From positions 1-52,455 of the forward strand of contig MPUH01000466.1 in the NCBI GenBank assembly GCA_001970955.1: a stretch of 52,455 nucleotides of DNA, given 5' to 3'. Origin of the DNA: Stentor coeruleus (lineage: Eukaryota; Ciliophora; Heterotrichea; Heterotrichida; Stentoridae). Under the pieces are notes generated by a model that was given only the letters and a program-made list of their open reading frames with translations, did not search any database and was not told the DNA's origin. Below are positions 32,801 through 43,603 of this stretch, in pieces. The position numbers were made by a program, and so were the translations under genes. How positions within the stretch are numbered: the stretch's first letter is position 1; each line of letters starts with the position of its first letter.

Positions 32801-35800
32801 AGTAACAAACTTATTTCTTCCTTTAATAACAGTTTGTTTTTCTAACACAGGGTCAAGTTCAGGGTCGACTTCATTTTCTATGTTTTCTAATAACAAAGAT
32901 CTACCGTTTTCTAAACAAAACCTCACTTGGTCCATAAACTTCCCAGACATCGATGTTGTTGAAAGGTTTTCTTTTTCTTTAACTAAAATCCACTTATGAG
33001 CTTGTCCTTGAGGATCAATCATCAATGGGAACCTACTAGCTCTAGTAACCATAATACCATTCTGAGTACTTAAATCATCTTTTGGTAAACCTTGAAGATT
33101 CCATTCAGCTACTGTAGTTTTTTCTACCAAAAATGAAGTCAAATCTAAACTTAATGTCACAGGAATGCCACTGTTAGTCAAATCCTGTATAAAATTATCT
33201 TTCATTAACAAATTCCTAAATTCTGAATTAAATGGACCACAATATGACATAAAAGCTGTAGATACAGCAACATCACCTATAAGTCGCCGTTTAAGATCAG
33301 CAAAGTTTTTAGAGTCTTCAGTCCATCTGTATTTCTCATCAGTAAGCCCAACAATAAGTTTATTAGCTTGATCAGTCTTCCTTTTAAGCTTACTCATACC
33401 TTCTTCAAGGGTTTTCTTTGTTGTCATTTCTTTATTGAAATTCTCTTGTAGTTTATTAAGCTTGTCTTGTGCTTCTTTTAATTCAGCTTCAGCTGATGAT
33501 AATTCTGTAAGTGCAGCTTCAAGTTTTTGATTTTGTTTAGTTAAAAAGTCCATCTTAGGCTTGACGATTTTTGAAGCTTCATGATAATCAAGCATAGCTC
33601 TAACCCAAATACATAGACCTTCAGCAGCTTTACTAGCTGAAGCAGCAGCAGTTGGGTTGAAATTTTCAAGTTCTAAATAAGGAAGTAATAATTCACAAGT
33701 TTCATCATTGATTTTATCTTTTTCTTTTTCTGAGAACTCTTTGAGTTTAGCTAAGAATTTTGCATCATTAATCATACCTTTACTAGACTCTTCAAATGAA
33801 TCAGAGATAAAGTCGAAATTCTGTTTTCGGACATTGTATCCTTTTAAGCTTACTGGAACTAAAGGTAAACCAAATAGAACTAAAACACCATCAAAGATCA
33901 GTTTTATAAGGTCAGAAGGTTTTTTTGTGGTTTTGATTTCGTTAATATCAGCACTTGTTATACCATTAACTGCTTCCATAGCGCTATGTAGATAAGGTAA
34001 AGCAGCTTGTAAATCTCTATCAGCTTCTTGTTGATCAATTCTGATTTTATCAGCTTGGATTTCGCATTGGGTTTTTCTTTCAGAGACACTATCGCTTTGT
34101 TTCTGAGCTTTAACTCTTTCAACTTCAAGGATTTTAAGCATAGTTTCTGTTTTTTGGTCCATTTCTTGGATTTTCTGTTTTTCTTGTTCGAGTTTGACTT
34201 GCATTTCTTTGACATCTTCTTCAGCACCTTTGAGTTTTTTCAGTCCTGTTGCTACACGTTTTTCTTGATCTTCTAATTCGGTAACTTTGGTTTTATAAAC
34301 TGATTTGTATGAGGAAATAAAGGAAAGATAGGATTTCGGAGTTACATAAACATGACGACGCATTTTGTTGTAGTAAACATGGCAGACATCATTTACCATT
34401 TTATGAACACGACCCATATGGTTTGTAAGACTAATTTTAACTTCTGGTGTGCAGTGGATATTAAAATCTTCGATGAAACTTGAACTCACACTTATTAAAG
34501 CTTCTTTTGGCCAAGGTAAAAACCAGTTGATTGTACATCCATTGAAAATAGCTGGGAACTTTCTGAATCTCTCTCTGAATTTATCACCTACTGGACTGAA
34601 ACATAAGACTAAATGTAAATTGTTTCTAACTCTTTCAATAAAGAAATTATTTAAAGCCATGGTATCAGGTTCAACATTAGGTTTTTCTTTTGCATACAAG
34701 TCTCTCATGTCAGCAAGAATAATATCTTTTTCTTCTTTCTGTATAAGCCCAGCAACTTCACCAGTTGACAATATCGAGTTGAAAAATTCTAAAAAGTATT
34801 CTTGTTTAATTTCTGAGTCAGTCAAAATAAATGTTGTCCTTTTACCTTCATGTCCTGACCATTTATACAGTTGTAAAAGATCTTCAAACAAAGCTTTTTG
34901 ATTATAAGTTTTAGTTAAAGTAATCTGATATGAAATATGTTTTCCGATATAAGCTGCAAGTCTAGTTAAAGATTGTTTCCCTGATCCACCAACACCGACT
35001 AAAAGTATACTACCTCGATCCATCTGAATAACACGAGAAATTCTAAGCAAATGTCTGATTGCATCATCGAAAAGAACTAAATTCATAGTCTTACCCTTTG
35101 AGTCATTATTATAATCATCCAACAATTTCTCAATACGTTTTTTAATCACAGGTATCGATTTAATAGCTTCATAAACCTTTGGAGCTTCTTCTTCAATTTC
35201 TCCATCATCATTCAGTTTATCTTTTCTTTGGAAATCAGCAAATAACAAACCTTCACCAAGCTGGTCTTCAACTTCAGCACCAAAGAACTGTTCAGTTGTA
35301 TCCCTTAAAAACACTTTAAAATCATCTTTATTTTCTCTTGTCGTCAATTTATCTTCAAATACTCTTTCACATTCATGTTTCCATAAACCAATAAGAAACA
35401 CCCCAGGTTTCATTGACCCTCCAACATTTTTAGCAAATTTCACAACTTCTTTACCTTCTTTTGTTTTAACACATTCTATAATCCCTTGGAAAACTCTTGA
35501 TAATTCACGCATGTTAAACAAATAATGGAATTGACTTGGGGTTGGTAAAAACTTTTTCTTAACTCTTTCCCATAAAGCGATTGTGCTTCCTGTAAGTCTT
35601 TTAGCATTTTCAACAACATCATCACTGAAATTTTTACTTGTGAAAACTGAGTCTATGATAGTACCATAGATGTTGTCGACTGATTCTTTTGATGGAAGAA
35701 TCATATTAAAAGTGAAAAATTGACGTTTAAGTCTGTTAGGGATATCGTTACGACCACCTGTAGGATGACCCATACCAGCAATGAAAATAAGGTTTTCAAT

Positions 35801-38800
35801 TTTTTTGAAGTCACCAATTTTATCTTTTTCTAAGAAGTAGTACCCACGTTCTTCTATAAGTTGTCTAACAATTTCAAGGGTTACTTGATCACCCCAAGTG
35901 TTAACAAATGGCATACTGATATCATCGATAAAAACTAGAAGGGTTTTTTTACCTGGTGGGTAAAAGTTTCTTCCTACACCTTTTTCTAAACTATCATCGA
36001 TTATGTCTTGGAACATTTTTGGTTGGGTAGCTGAAGAAAAGTTTAGTTTTTTCATTATCATAGTAGCTGGAAGTTTTTGGGTGTACATGAGGATTGTTGA
36101 AGTTTTAGCGGTACCTGGACCACCAACAAGAAGAACTTGCTTGTGATTAAATTCGTCGTTACGACTGATTGTGAAGATTTTAGAGATTAAGAACTCTGCA
36201 CGAGTTGAGTCAATTGTTGGGATGAGAAGAGATGCAAAACTAGCACCTGATTGTCTAGACCATTTATCAGCAACCCACTTAACCCAATTCTTAGTATCTT
36301 TATCAAACTTATATTCATAAACCGTCTCTCCTTCAACTTGAGGTAAAGGTGCGCCCATAGATAATAAAACCTGATGAAGTTTAATCCTATCTTCAGGTTC
36401 AAACATAGCCCCAAGTGACCAAATTAAACAATACAAAAACAATTTCTCATACTGAACCAAATTAAGCTCCCCATCAGTCAGCGGATCAAGTAAAGCAGTA
36501 AGTAAACTGAGTAAATTCAAAATAACCAATGCATTATTAAAATGCATAACCGGCATCGCTTTATGAATCTTAAAAATATTGACCATTATATTATTCCTTT
36601 CATTGAAATACTTGTCAAACATCTGTTTAACAGCTGCTGCTTCTTCAGTCCTTCCAGTTGTTGCAGCTTTTTGTGATGAAGCTCTTCTTTTAATCCATGC
36701 TTCAACCAAAGGTTCCCAACTCAAATCAGTTTCACTTAAAAACACAATACCACATCTTGAAACCGTAGCAGGTGATGCATTTTTCAAATTTTCAACTTCA
36801 AAGACAAGTTTAACATTATCAGTCATAGGGATTCTATCATTATTAGCCAATGTTAGAATTTTAGAATCATCAAGCACAGAATTCAAACTTTCAATCCAAA
36901 GTGTATCAACTGGTCCATCACAAAGAATCCAAGTATTATATTTATTGTTTCTGTTATTAAATTTCTGCCAGAGTTTACTGAAAACACCAGGAATCCATTC
37001 ATCAGTTAATTCAATTTTCCTACCATAAAGTTCTTCTGCTGTTATAGCTTTAGGGTTGATTTTTTGGATTTTATGTTGGACTACATTTTCTGAAAGAACT
37101 TTGACGAGGAGTTTAATAATTGTACTTTTACCTGATGAGGTTGGCCCAACAATCATAAACCCATGTCTGACTAATGATGTTTCATAGACTTGGATGATTT
37201 TCAAAAGCCATTCTTCTTTTTTAATAATCTCTTCTTCATCAAAAGATTTTTCTAAACCTTTTTGGATTACCCCATGTTGTAACTTAGGTGGAGGTTTTTG
37301 ATTAGGGAATATATCTTTAAGTAACTGTAAGAATAATGGTACATCATCAGCGACAAGTTTACTAAGGTTCATATCTCTTAAAGTTCTCATCAAAAGCATT
37401 TCTTCATCAGAATTAGGTGGAGCTTCTCTTTTAATATTACCTGCACTTCTAAGTACTGAATTGATATTTCTAAGGCCAAAATCATAATGTCTTTGTTTTG
37501 ATAATTGCTCTTCACATAAAGCATAAAGAATTGTGAATTTCTTTGATAAAATATCATATGAATCATAACCTTGAGCGGCAAGTTTTACACGAATAATAAC
37601 TCTTCTGTTAGGAACCATCATAGCCACACCTCTAAAAAGAACTTTCATATTCTCAGGAAGTTCTTGTCTTCCAGCATAACCAGGGTTCATAGTAATAAAA
37701 TAAGCAGTAGTAGAAATCATACTTACAGCCACAGACTCTCCTGGGAAAGTACATGTTTTTTCTTTCATTTTCTTAGCTCTAGTAATAGCCGCAACTTGCA
37801 TAGCCACAACAGAAAGGACTTCAAGTTTAATACGATTAAATTCATCAAAGCATCCCCAAAGACCTGATTGACAAAGTCCTTTGAATATTTTAGCCATATC
37901 TTTATATCGATGTTGATCAGAACAATTTGTAACCACAACAAACTCACCAATAGTCCTACCCATATCTTTAACAGTCTCAGTTTTACCAGTACCTGCTGGA
38001 CCAGCTGGAGATCCACCATAACACATACCAAGTGCTTGAGCTAAGGTAATATAACAACGATCAGTTAATGGGGTAATACAAAGACGTTCTTTTGTCCCTA
38101 AATATTCATATTGATATTCGAAATCTTGATCTGTGATACTGATTTGTAAAGTATCGTTACGCCAATATTGACGGGTACGTTTAAGCCATTCAAAACTGTT
38201 TTGGGAGTTGCCTTTAGAACTTGCATCTTTACCAAGGTTAGCAACTAGTTCTTCAAGGACATCTCTTTGATATACATGGACTGTGACGAGTGTAGTCATT
38301 TTTGTCCTGACCATTTCGTTAGGTAAATCACTCAAACATATATTCCTTATAATCTGCCAGATTTCTGTCATTTTTTCTTTTTTCTGATCGGCAATTTTCC
38401 TTTCTTTAGCTTTTTCTAAACACTCTTGTACGTGATAAGTCCATAATAACTGCAATCCTGTTAATGCTGCTTGAGCTGAGTATCTATTCACAAAATCTCC
38501 AAATGGTATTTGTATACAATCTCTTGAAGCATTTCTTAATATATCTTTTATAGTCCTACGCATTTCTTCTTCAAGTTTTTTTAACCAATCCTCAATATTC
38601 CCTTCTGCTTTAACAGGTTCACTAAGGTCGATTTTTTCTTCATTTTTACCAATACTACTCCACATCTGGTTAATCATTTTCCTATCTTTATTATCGAATT
38701 GAACTTTAGAAATTGCATCAAATAAGTTCTCTAAAAATGGTTGGATTGAAGTTGGCTCTGAACCTTGACTTAAAATACTTAACAACACAGTATCAGAAAC

Positions 38801-41800
38801 AAAGAAAAACCTGGCGAATTTGTTTCTTTTGCTTTCTAAATAATTATCTAAAGATTTCTGACATGTTTCAAGTTTTTCTTTTAATGATGGTAACAACTGT
38901 TTAAGCATTTCATTCTGACAACAAGGTATAACCCTTTGTGTTTCTACAGCTTTTTCCATGATTTTCACCCACATTTTATCAGTATTTTGGAACAATCTAG
39001 CTTCAGTAGGCATATTTCTTGAAATATCACCACCCATAAACACAGGTTCTAAACTTTGCCACATAATCTGCACTTTCTGCCATGAGTCAATAGTTTCAGA
39101 AACATCAGAAAACACATACAAATAATTAACAACTTCAGCTTTAAAAGGTGTAACATGTTTCATAGCATTCATTGTTGTTAAAGCAGCTTGTGCATCATCA
39201 AGTCCTTCTTGGATTTCACTAACTTTAGCTCCAAGTCTACATAAATATTCTCTATTTCTAAAATTGTCAAAATCAAAAGTTTCTATTTCCCATTTGGCTT
39301 TGATTTCATTAAGCTGGTCTTCGATTTTTAATTGTTTATCTGCAGCTTCGATGATTTCTTCAACATCTTCTTTCCAGTTTAATAAATTGATTTCTAGTAA
39401 TCTTGATAAATAAAATACTTCATCATTATTGAAATTAAGGGTATTTGTTTTTGTAAGTTCACTTAATGCAGTCCAATGTCTTGGTTTTATAGATGGTTTA
39501 CTAAGATCTTTGAGTATAGGGAGGACTTCTGAAAAACTATCGATTTCTTGTTTGAGTTCTTTGAAAGCTTCCCATTCTTTAAGTTGTTTAGGTAGTTTTT
39601 TACACATATTCCCGAAGTTTTCAACCTGGTCTCGCATTTCATCCATTTTTTCTACAGCTTCAGACCAGACCATTTCCTTCCATTTTCCTACTGTGTCAAT
39701 AACTGTGCCATATAAATCATATAACTGGGTTAATAACTCAAGCTCTTTTTTAGTCTGCTCAAGTTCAGGGTATTTCTGATGAGGCAAGCCGAAAAGTTCT
39801 TCACCAGCAAAATTAATCTCAAAATTACGTTCTCTTACTAGATATTCTTCTTTAAAACGCCTAAGTCTTTCTACAGCATCTCTTGGTCTAATACCATTAA
39901 CCATAGGTCCATTTTTATCGTAATCTTTACGAAATTCATGAACATCTACAATAAGTGATCGGACTGATATAATCAAATCACGTTTGTATTTATTTTGTGT
40001 CCCTTGAAGTTCATTTTGTCTTTGTGTAGCTTTATCAACAAGGTTTTTCCATTTACTTTTTAAGATATGTCGATGATCTTGTTCATCTTTTTCCATACCA
40101 GCAGCAAGATGAGTGTCTAGAATATTGTACATTTCCATTATAGGTTTGATTTCTAGTTCGATTTCTCCTTCTTTTTGTCTAACTTCTTTCATATTCTGCA
40201 TAACATATCGTAAAGTATCGATACCTGTAACTTCTTTACTAAGTTTTGCTTGAGTTTGGTTTATATATTCAAAAATATTATCTAAACGGGATTTAGCACG
40301 TTTATGAAGATCACGGGCAAATACTCCTTTCCAGTTATGAACATAATCTTTAAGTCCTTCTTTGATTGTTTGGGTTCTTAAAGCCATTGCGCCTATTTGG
40401 AATACCTCTTCGATTTTTTCGATTTCATGCTCGAGGCTTGTGAATTTCTTCAACTGGTCTTCAAACTCGTCAAGTCCAGGGTCTTTTTTAGTGAATTCTA
40501 TAAGTTTCTTTTCAGGTTTCTGTTCCCAGAGCCATGAGTATTTACGGAAATGATCCAAATATTGAGTTACAGTGTTTTTAGTCCCATGTATCGACCCTGT
40601 GAGTAATAATATAACCTTAACAATTTCTTTGTCTTGAGCGATCATATCATAAAAACTCTCTTTTTCTTCATTATCAGGTTTGTCCTGCTGGAACCAATTA
40701 ATAACACTTTTTGAACACTTCAATACCGCTATAGCAGCTCTATTTATATGCTCTTGAACATCTTCAATACTTGGGGAAATTTTAACTTGAACCCCTTCAT
40801 TCCACATTTCCAAATGAACTGTAACTTCAAAAAATGGTGATTGTTGACTTGGCACTGAAGCACCTCTTGTCCTTTTCCCACATACTCTTTCTTTCATAGC
40901 ATTAAGAGAATTTTTTGTACAGTGTAATAAAGCTTGATACATAGTCCAATTGTAATATTTTTTCAGTTTTATAACTTCTTCTGGGTTTATAGGCTCAACA
41001 TGTTGATCTAAAGGATATGATTTTATTGTTTGTAAAAGGTCGTCTACAGCTCGTTCTACTTCAATATTTTTACTTTTAAGAAATGCAGTTTGGGTGTTAG
41101 CTGAGTTGTGTTGCAAGTCGACAAACTCGTCTTGGGTGTAAGTTTTACCATTTTCAGGCATTTCGACTAGGATGACTTTGCTTATAGCTTTAAGATTGTT
41201 TTCAATACGATTTTCAATTATATCGTTTATGCTGATTATAAGTTGCTCAAGTTTTTGAAGCCCTGCGTGAACATGATGAAGATAACCATCAATGTTCATT
41301 GAAGTCCATGTCAAAGTTACAATACCAGGTCTAAGTTTGTATTCAAGATCTTCTAAATGAGGACTTAAGAGGTTTTTAGTTATCGGTCTTATTTTACCTA
41401 AAACTCTTTCATATTCTTTAAGTAAATAATCAAGTTCATTATAATAATGTTTGATTTTCTCTTCTTGTAAAAGGACAATTCTTGCGCTTTCTGGGATTTC
41501 TACACCCATTCTATCCAAACATTTAGCTTCTCTAATCAGTTGGAAAATCTCATCATCTAAATTCACATAAAGTTTCTTATCTTCACTTGGCCACAATAAC
41601 AAAGCATGTAATCCAGTTTTAGATTTTTCAATTTCCCCGCACCAAGCTCTTAAATACATAAACTCAAATAAAGTCAAAGTTTGACCGATTCTGTTATACA
41701 AAGTTATAAAATTCCTATGATCTTTTGATTTCTTAGTCAAATCTGGGAATTTATCCATCGGGTCTTTGATTCTATGGAACAAATGTCTTGCCCACATAAT

Positions 41801-43603
41801 ATTCCCTGCAACAGTTGGCATATTTCTAACAAGTGGAGGATTAGTTTTAGAAGCATTGTATTCGGATTTTATATCATTCATTTCTAAACCATAATTGTTG
41901 AATATTATATTGTATTTGTTATTAAGCTCAGTCTGTAAACTTCCACGTTTAAGTATTGTCTCGAATTTTTTAAGGAGTTTTAAAGAGTTGTCTATACTTG
42001 AGATTTTTTCAAAACTCTTATTGATATACCCTTGTAAATCTTGCTCTAGTTTTGATACACCTACATTGAATTCGACAAATCTTCTATCGAAATGGTTGCT
42101 TGAGTAGTCAAGAAGATCATGTCTTTGATTTTTAAAATCTTCTATAAGATTATTAAAATCACTTAGAAGCTTGTCCATATCTTCAAGTTTATGTTTAGCT
42201 AATGATCTGAATTGTCTGACTATAGTGAATAAGTCTATAAGTTTTGTAAGTCTTCTACAAAACAAGTCGAATTTACCAAAGATTTGGTTTTTACTGAAGT
42301 CGAATTGTTTTCCTTTAGGCATTGCTTGGAGTTTTTCTTTTGTGGATTCATATTGAGTCTGATAAGCGTCTTTGAGTTTTATACAGCTTTGCATGGTTTC
42401 GATAAGTTCATCAGGATCTCTTTGCCAGAGTTTATCAAAAGATTTCCCTTGAAGGATTGTTTTTTTGCAGGTGTTAATCATTTGGTTAGTGATTTTCATG
42501 AACAACTGGGTCATTTTTTCAGCAGTGTTATAGTACCTAGCAATTGTATGGATCATTTTAACTGAGTTCATCAAAGCTGGTAAGCTGTCAATTATGGTCT
42601 GTGGAGTTCCAGAGTACAATGGTTCTATAAACTTTTCTAATGTAGTCAAGTATTTAACGTTATCTTTAGCTTCATTAAGAGCTTCTGTGATTTTTATATC
42701 GACATTTTTCCAATTAGTTATAAGTGTAGTTATATCTTTTGATCTGCTCTGATGTTCACCTGAAGACTTATTAGCCATAGTTAACACACCAATAACCGCT
42801 TTAACTTCTTTAGTCCTTGTCTGCTCATTAATACTTGTTAATCTTTGATTTCTAGCTCTCCAGTATTCAAGTTCTGTATGTGGGCCTGAGTCAGTATTTT
42901 CAACTCTAGTCTTGGAATTCTCTTCAATATACCCACTTATACTTGTTATCCAGTCATCCATGAGCTTCTCATAATGACTAACCAAAGCTTCATTTTCAGC
43001 AGCTTCTCGGTATTTCTCATTCGAATTTTCTATTTCAAATTCTTTATCTGGGCTTCTAAGTCTGACTCCTCCTGACATACTTTTTATAGCTTCTGCAAGT
43101 TCGCTTGCGAACTTTGATAATCCTGAAACTAGTTCTGTCCTTTGTTCTTTATCACATTCTCCCCAGTCTGTATCGTCCATTGAATTTACCATTGTAACAA
43201 AAACTGATGATATGATTGTATCAAGACTTGATATTGGATTAGCACCGATTTCACCAAACATGACTTCACCATCGTTTGCTGTTTGAGGATTAACAGATTT
43301 GCCTTCAGGGACGGTTCGGTAGAAAAACACCCCTTTTGATCTGATTTTGCTAGTCTCACCGAAATGAATAAACAGCCCAACTTCGTCGTTCGGGTCTAAG
43401 TAGTCTTCGCTTCCTGGAGTTGCTTCACTTGACTGTCTAAAGACAAGAAGTTTTGGTGGCGCAGTGCCCTTTAGGAAATTGGACATTGCCGTGTTGTTTT
43501 CTTTGCGCCTGGCCCAGTCTTCAAGTTTGTACTCGTCTTTAGCAAAGGAATCAGCTATACATTGAAGCATCCAGAGTATCCTTGGATTAAGGCCTCCTGA
43601 CAT
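29819..43603 (-). CDS. Axonemal outer-arm dynein heavy chain, gamma type (DNAH5/DNAH8-like), 4594 aa
   Basis: Seen: one uninterrupted frame. The tail contains SGYIEENSKTR and GPHTELEYWR, the latter typical of the DNAH5/8 and Chlamydomonas gamma class. AAA1 GPAGTGKT is near residue 1868, AAA2 GPTSSGKS near 2153, AAA3 GGPGTAKT near 2494 and AAA4 GVGGSGKQ near 2870, all with the Walker Lys. The stalk and microtubule-binding tip (NFNPTAAASASKAAEGLCIWVRAM) lie at about 3305-3330. The C-terminus ends KLRGVALLCQKPL. Known: the family forms one of the outer-arm heads that drive ciliary beat frequency; members are 4400-4700 aa, so this is full length. No intron is evident in 13.8 kb, although a stop-free in-frame 15-nt intron could be hidden. 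The gene sits convergent with the acylated-protein gene and has a long C-poor upstream gap. Confidence 0.95.
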   Translation of the reverse strand: MSGGLNPRILWMLQCIADSFAKDEYKLEDWARRKENNTAMSNFLKGTAPPKLLVFRQSSEATPGSEDYLDPNDEVGLFIHFGETSKIRSKGVFFYRTVPEGKSVNPQTANDGEVMFGEIGANPISSLDTIISSVFVTMVNSMDDTDWGECDKEQRTELVSGLSKFASELAEAIKSMSGGVRLRSPDKEFEIENSNEKYREAAENEALVSHYEKLMDDWITSISGYIEENSKTRVENTDSGPHTELEYWRARNQRLTSINEQTRTKEVKAVIGVLTMANKSSGEHQSRSKDITTLITNWKNVDIKITEALNEAKDNVKYLTTLEKFIEPLYSGTPQTIIDSLPALMNSVKMIHTIARYYNTAEKMTQLFMKITNQMINTCKKTILQGKSFDKLWQRDPDELIETMQSCIKLKDAYQTQYESTKEKLQAMPKGKQFDFSKNQIFGKFDLFCRRLTKLIDLFTIVRQFRSLAKHKLEDMDKLLSDFNNLIEDFKNQRHDLLDYSSNHFDRRFVEFNVGVSKLEQDLQGYINKSFEKISSIDNSLKLLKKFETILKRGSLQTELNNKYNIIFNNYGLEMNDIKSEYNASKTNPPLVRNMPTVAGNIMWARHLFHRIKDPMDKFPDLTKKSKDHRNFITLYNRIGQTLTLFEFMYLRAWCGEIEKSKTGLHALLLWPSEDKKLYVNLDDEIFQLIREAKCLDRMGVEIPESARIVLLQEEKIKHYYNELDYLLKEYERVLGKIRPITKNLLSPHLEDLEYKLRPGIVTLTWTSMNIDGYLHHVHAGLQKLEQLIISINDIIENRIENNLKAISKVILVEMPENGKTYTQDEFVDLQHNSANTQTAFLKSKNIEVERAVDDLLQTIKSYPLDQHVEPINPEEVIKLKKYYNWTMYQALLHCTKNSLNAMKERVCGKRTRGASVPSQQSPFFEVTVHLEMWNEGVQVKISPSIEDVQEHINRAAIAVLKCSKSVINWFQQDKPDNEEKESFYDMIAQDKEIVKVILLLTGSIHGTKNTVTQYLDHFRKYSWLWEQKPEKKLIEFTKKDPGLDEFEDQLKKFTSLEHEIEKIEEVFQIGAMALRTQTIKEGLKDYVHNWKGVFARDLHKRAKSRLDNIFEYINQTQAKLSKEVTGIDTLRYVMQNMKEVRQKEGEIELEIKPIMEMYNILDTHLAAGMEKDEQDHRHILKSKWKNLVDKATQRQNELQGTQNKYKRDLIISVRSLIVDVHEFRKDYDKNGPMVNGIRPRDAVERLRRFKEEYLVRERNFEINFAGEELFGLPHQKYPELEQTKKELELLTQLYDLYGTVIDTVGKWKEMVWSEAVEKMDEMRDQVENFGNMCKKLPKQLKEWEAFKELKQEIDSFSEVLPILKDLSKPSIKPRHWTALSELTKTNTLNFNNDEVFYLSRLLEINLLNWKEDVEEIIEAADKQLKIEDQLNEIKAKWEIETFDFDNFRNREYLCRLGAKVSEIQEGLDDAQAALTTMNAMKHVTPFKAEVVNYLYVFSDVSETIDSWQKVQIMWQSLEPVFMGGDISRNMPTEARLFQNTDKMWVKIMEKAVETQRVIPCCQNEMLKQLLPSLKEKLETCQKSLDNYLESKRNKFARFFFVSDTVLLSILSQGSEPTSIQPFLENLFDAISKVQFDNKDRKMINQMWSSIGKNEEKIDLSEPVKAEGNIEDWLKKLEEEMRRTIKDILRNASRDCIQIPFGDFVNRYSAQAALTGLQLLWTYHVQECLEKAKERKIADQKKEKMTEIWQIIRNICLSDLPNEMVRTKMTTLVTVHVYQRDVLEELVANLGKDASSKGNSQNSFEWLKRTRQYWRNDTLQISITDQDFEYQYEYLGTKERLCITPLTDRCYITLAQALGMCYGGSPAGPAGTGKTETVKDMGRTIGEFVVVTNCSDQHRYKDMAKIFKGLCQSGLWGCFDEFNRIKLEVLSVVAMQVAAITRAKKMKEKTCTFPGESVAVSMISTTAYFITMNPGYAGRQELPENMKVLFRGVAMMVPNRRVIIRVKLAAQGYDSYDILSKKFTILYALCEEQLSKQRHYDFGLRNINSVLRSAGNIKREAPPNSDEEMLLMRTLRDMNLSKLVADDVPLFLQLLKDIFPNQKPPPKLQHGVIQKGLEKSFDEEEIIKKEEWLLKIIQVYETSLVRHGFMIVGPTSSGKSTIIKLLVKVLSENVVQHKIQKINPKAITAEELYGRKIELTDEWIPGVFSKLWQKFNNRNNKYNTWILCDGPVDTLWIESLNSVLDDSKILTLANNDRIPMTDNVKLVFEVENLKNASPATVSRCGIVFLSETDLSWEPLVEAWIKRRASSQKAATTGRTEEAAAVKQMFDKYFNERNNIMVNIFKIHKAMPVMHFNNALVILNLLSLLTALLDPLTDGELNLVQYEKLFLYCLIWSLGAMFEPEDRIKLHQVLLSMGAPLPQVEGETVYEYKFDKDTKNWVKWVADKWSRQSGASFASLLIPTIDSTRAEFLISKIFTISRNDEFNHKQVLLVGGPGTAKTSTILMYTQKLPATMIMKKLNFSSATQPKMFQDIIDDSLEKGVGRNFYPPGKKTLLVFIDDISMPFVNTWGDQVTLEIVRQLIEERGYYFLEKDKIGDFKKIENLIFIAGMGHPTGGRNDIPNRLKRQFFTFNMILPSKESVDNIYGTIIDSVFTSKNFSDDVVENAKRLTGSTIALWERVKKKFLPTPSQFHYLFNMRELSRVFQGIIECVKTKEGKEVVKFAKNVGGSMKPGVFLIGLWKHECERVFEDKLTTRENKDDFKVFLRDTTEQFFGAEVEDQLGEGLLFADFQRKDKLNDDGEIEEEAPKVYEAIKSIPVIKKRIEKLLDDYNNDSKGKTMNLVLFDDAIRHLLRISRVIQMDRGSILLVGVGGSGKQSLTRLAAYIGKHISYQITLTKTYNQKALFEDLLQLYKWSGHEGKRTTFILTDSEIKQEYFLEFFNSILSTGEVAGLIQKEEKDIILADMRDLYAKEKPNVEPDTMALNNFFIERVRNNLHLVLCFSPVGDKFRERFRKFPAIFNGCTINWFLPWPKEALISVSSSFIEDFNIHCTPEVKISLTNHMGRVHKMVNDVCHVYYNKMRRHVYVTPKSYLSFISSYKSVYKTKVTELEDQEKRVATGLKKLKGAEEDVKEMQVKLEQEKQKIQEMDQKTETMLKILEVERVKAQKQSDSVSERKTQCEIQADKIRIDQQEADRDLQAALPYLHSAMEAVNGITSADINEIKTTKKPSDLIKLIFDGVLVLFGLPLVPVSLKGYNVRKQNFDFISDSFEESSKGMINDAKFLAKLKEFSEKEKDKINDETCELLLPYLELENFNPTAAASASKAAEGLCIWVRAMLDYHEASKIVKPKMDFLTKQNQKLEAALTELSSAEAELKEAQDKLNKLQENFNKEMTTKKTLEEGMSKLKRKTDQANKLIVGLTDEKYRWTEDSKNFADLKRRLIGDVAVSTAFMSYCGPFNSEFRNLLMKDNFIQDLTNSGIPVTLSLDLTSFLVEKTTVAEWNLQGLPKDDLSTQNGIMVTRASRFPLMIDPQGQAHKWILVKEKENLSTTSMSGKFMDQVRFCLENGRSLLLENIENEVDPELDPVLEKQTVIKGRNKFVTVSGQSTEWDDDFKLFMTSRLSNPHFSPELAAKTTIIDFTVTIGGLEQQLLGRVLSKEQRSLEESLQQLLEEITANAKSLEQYNRNLLERLSKTEGNLIDDTELIEVLNSTKAKAKEVQQKLVEANEKQDDIIEKREIYRPVATRGSLLYFGIVEMSMVNWMYNTSLNQFLQKFDESIEKADKANTPHDRVKNITYRLTFIVYRYINRGLFEKDKLTFLLMICLKILLVGGKLTQLDADLLLKGGKGLDKNAIPPNKSADLFDIDVWKNVIALSKHYYGKEHLCIFGDLPQDIEERKPEWSTWYNHNTPEKQPVPKFQEPINSERDIGKFIHFTLVRSMREDRTIVCAIDFIESMLGKEFVSPVTDSMEEIWDESNSRIPVLFLLSAGADPTSAIEELAKKKKKSQIRSVSMGEGQEGYAKEAMKNAFLVGGWVILYNCHLGIEFMAQMEMLLGRDVEIDPDFRLWLTCEPRALFPIGLLQMAIKVTNEPPKGLKAGLARTFTTIIDNDFLEKHDMDKWRKVSYAICFLHSTVIERRKFGPLGWCIPYEFNNSDLEASLTFLDRHIYQAETLNQQPNWDIIRFMVCDVQYGGRITDEKDFELIQAFGAEWIDEKILGSAFAFNNESEYKVIDSTEAQRYRDYINSLPSFEKPTLFFLNQNADITFRRREGNELLMTIQMTQPKESDTGTGKSRDDIINDYVIDFLSKLPPDYTEVDVRDIINKLAGPKGLDKGFKVPLNIFLFQEIMRLQNIIGIVRKTLIDLREVREGNIILTPELQDAADSIYDSRVPYQWLYDANGTEISWLDTQMGTWLSGLQDRNAQLSGWLKERPPVYNLGFFFNPQGFLTATKQEVTRQNQINPPGGNTGEVWSLDDVEEQTIVRDRNDKAGQNDRGVIIRGLYLEGAKYAVKEGGRLDELTGKDTFVDMPNIFVGAKMRDKNAKGEYEIGNYLCPVYKYKQRTDKYFIFNVKLRCESPQQNQWKLRGVALLCQKPL

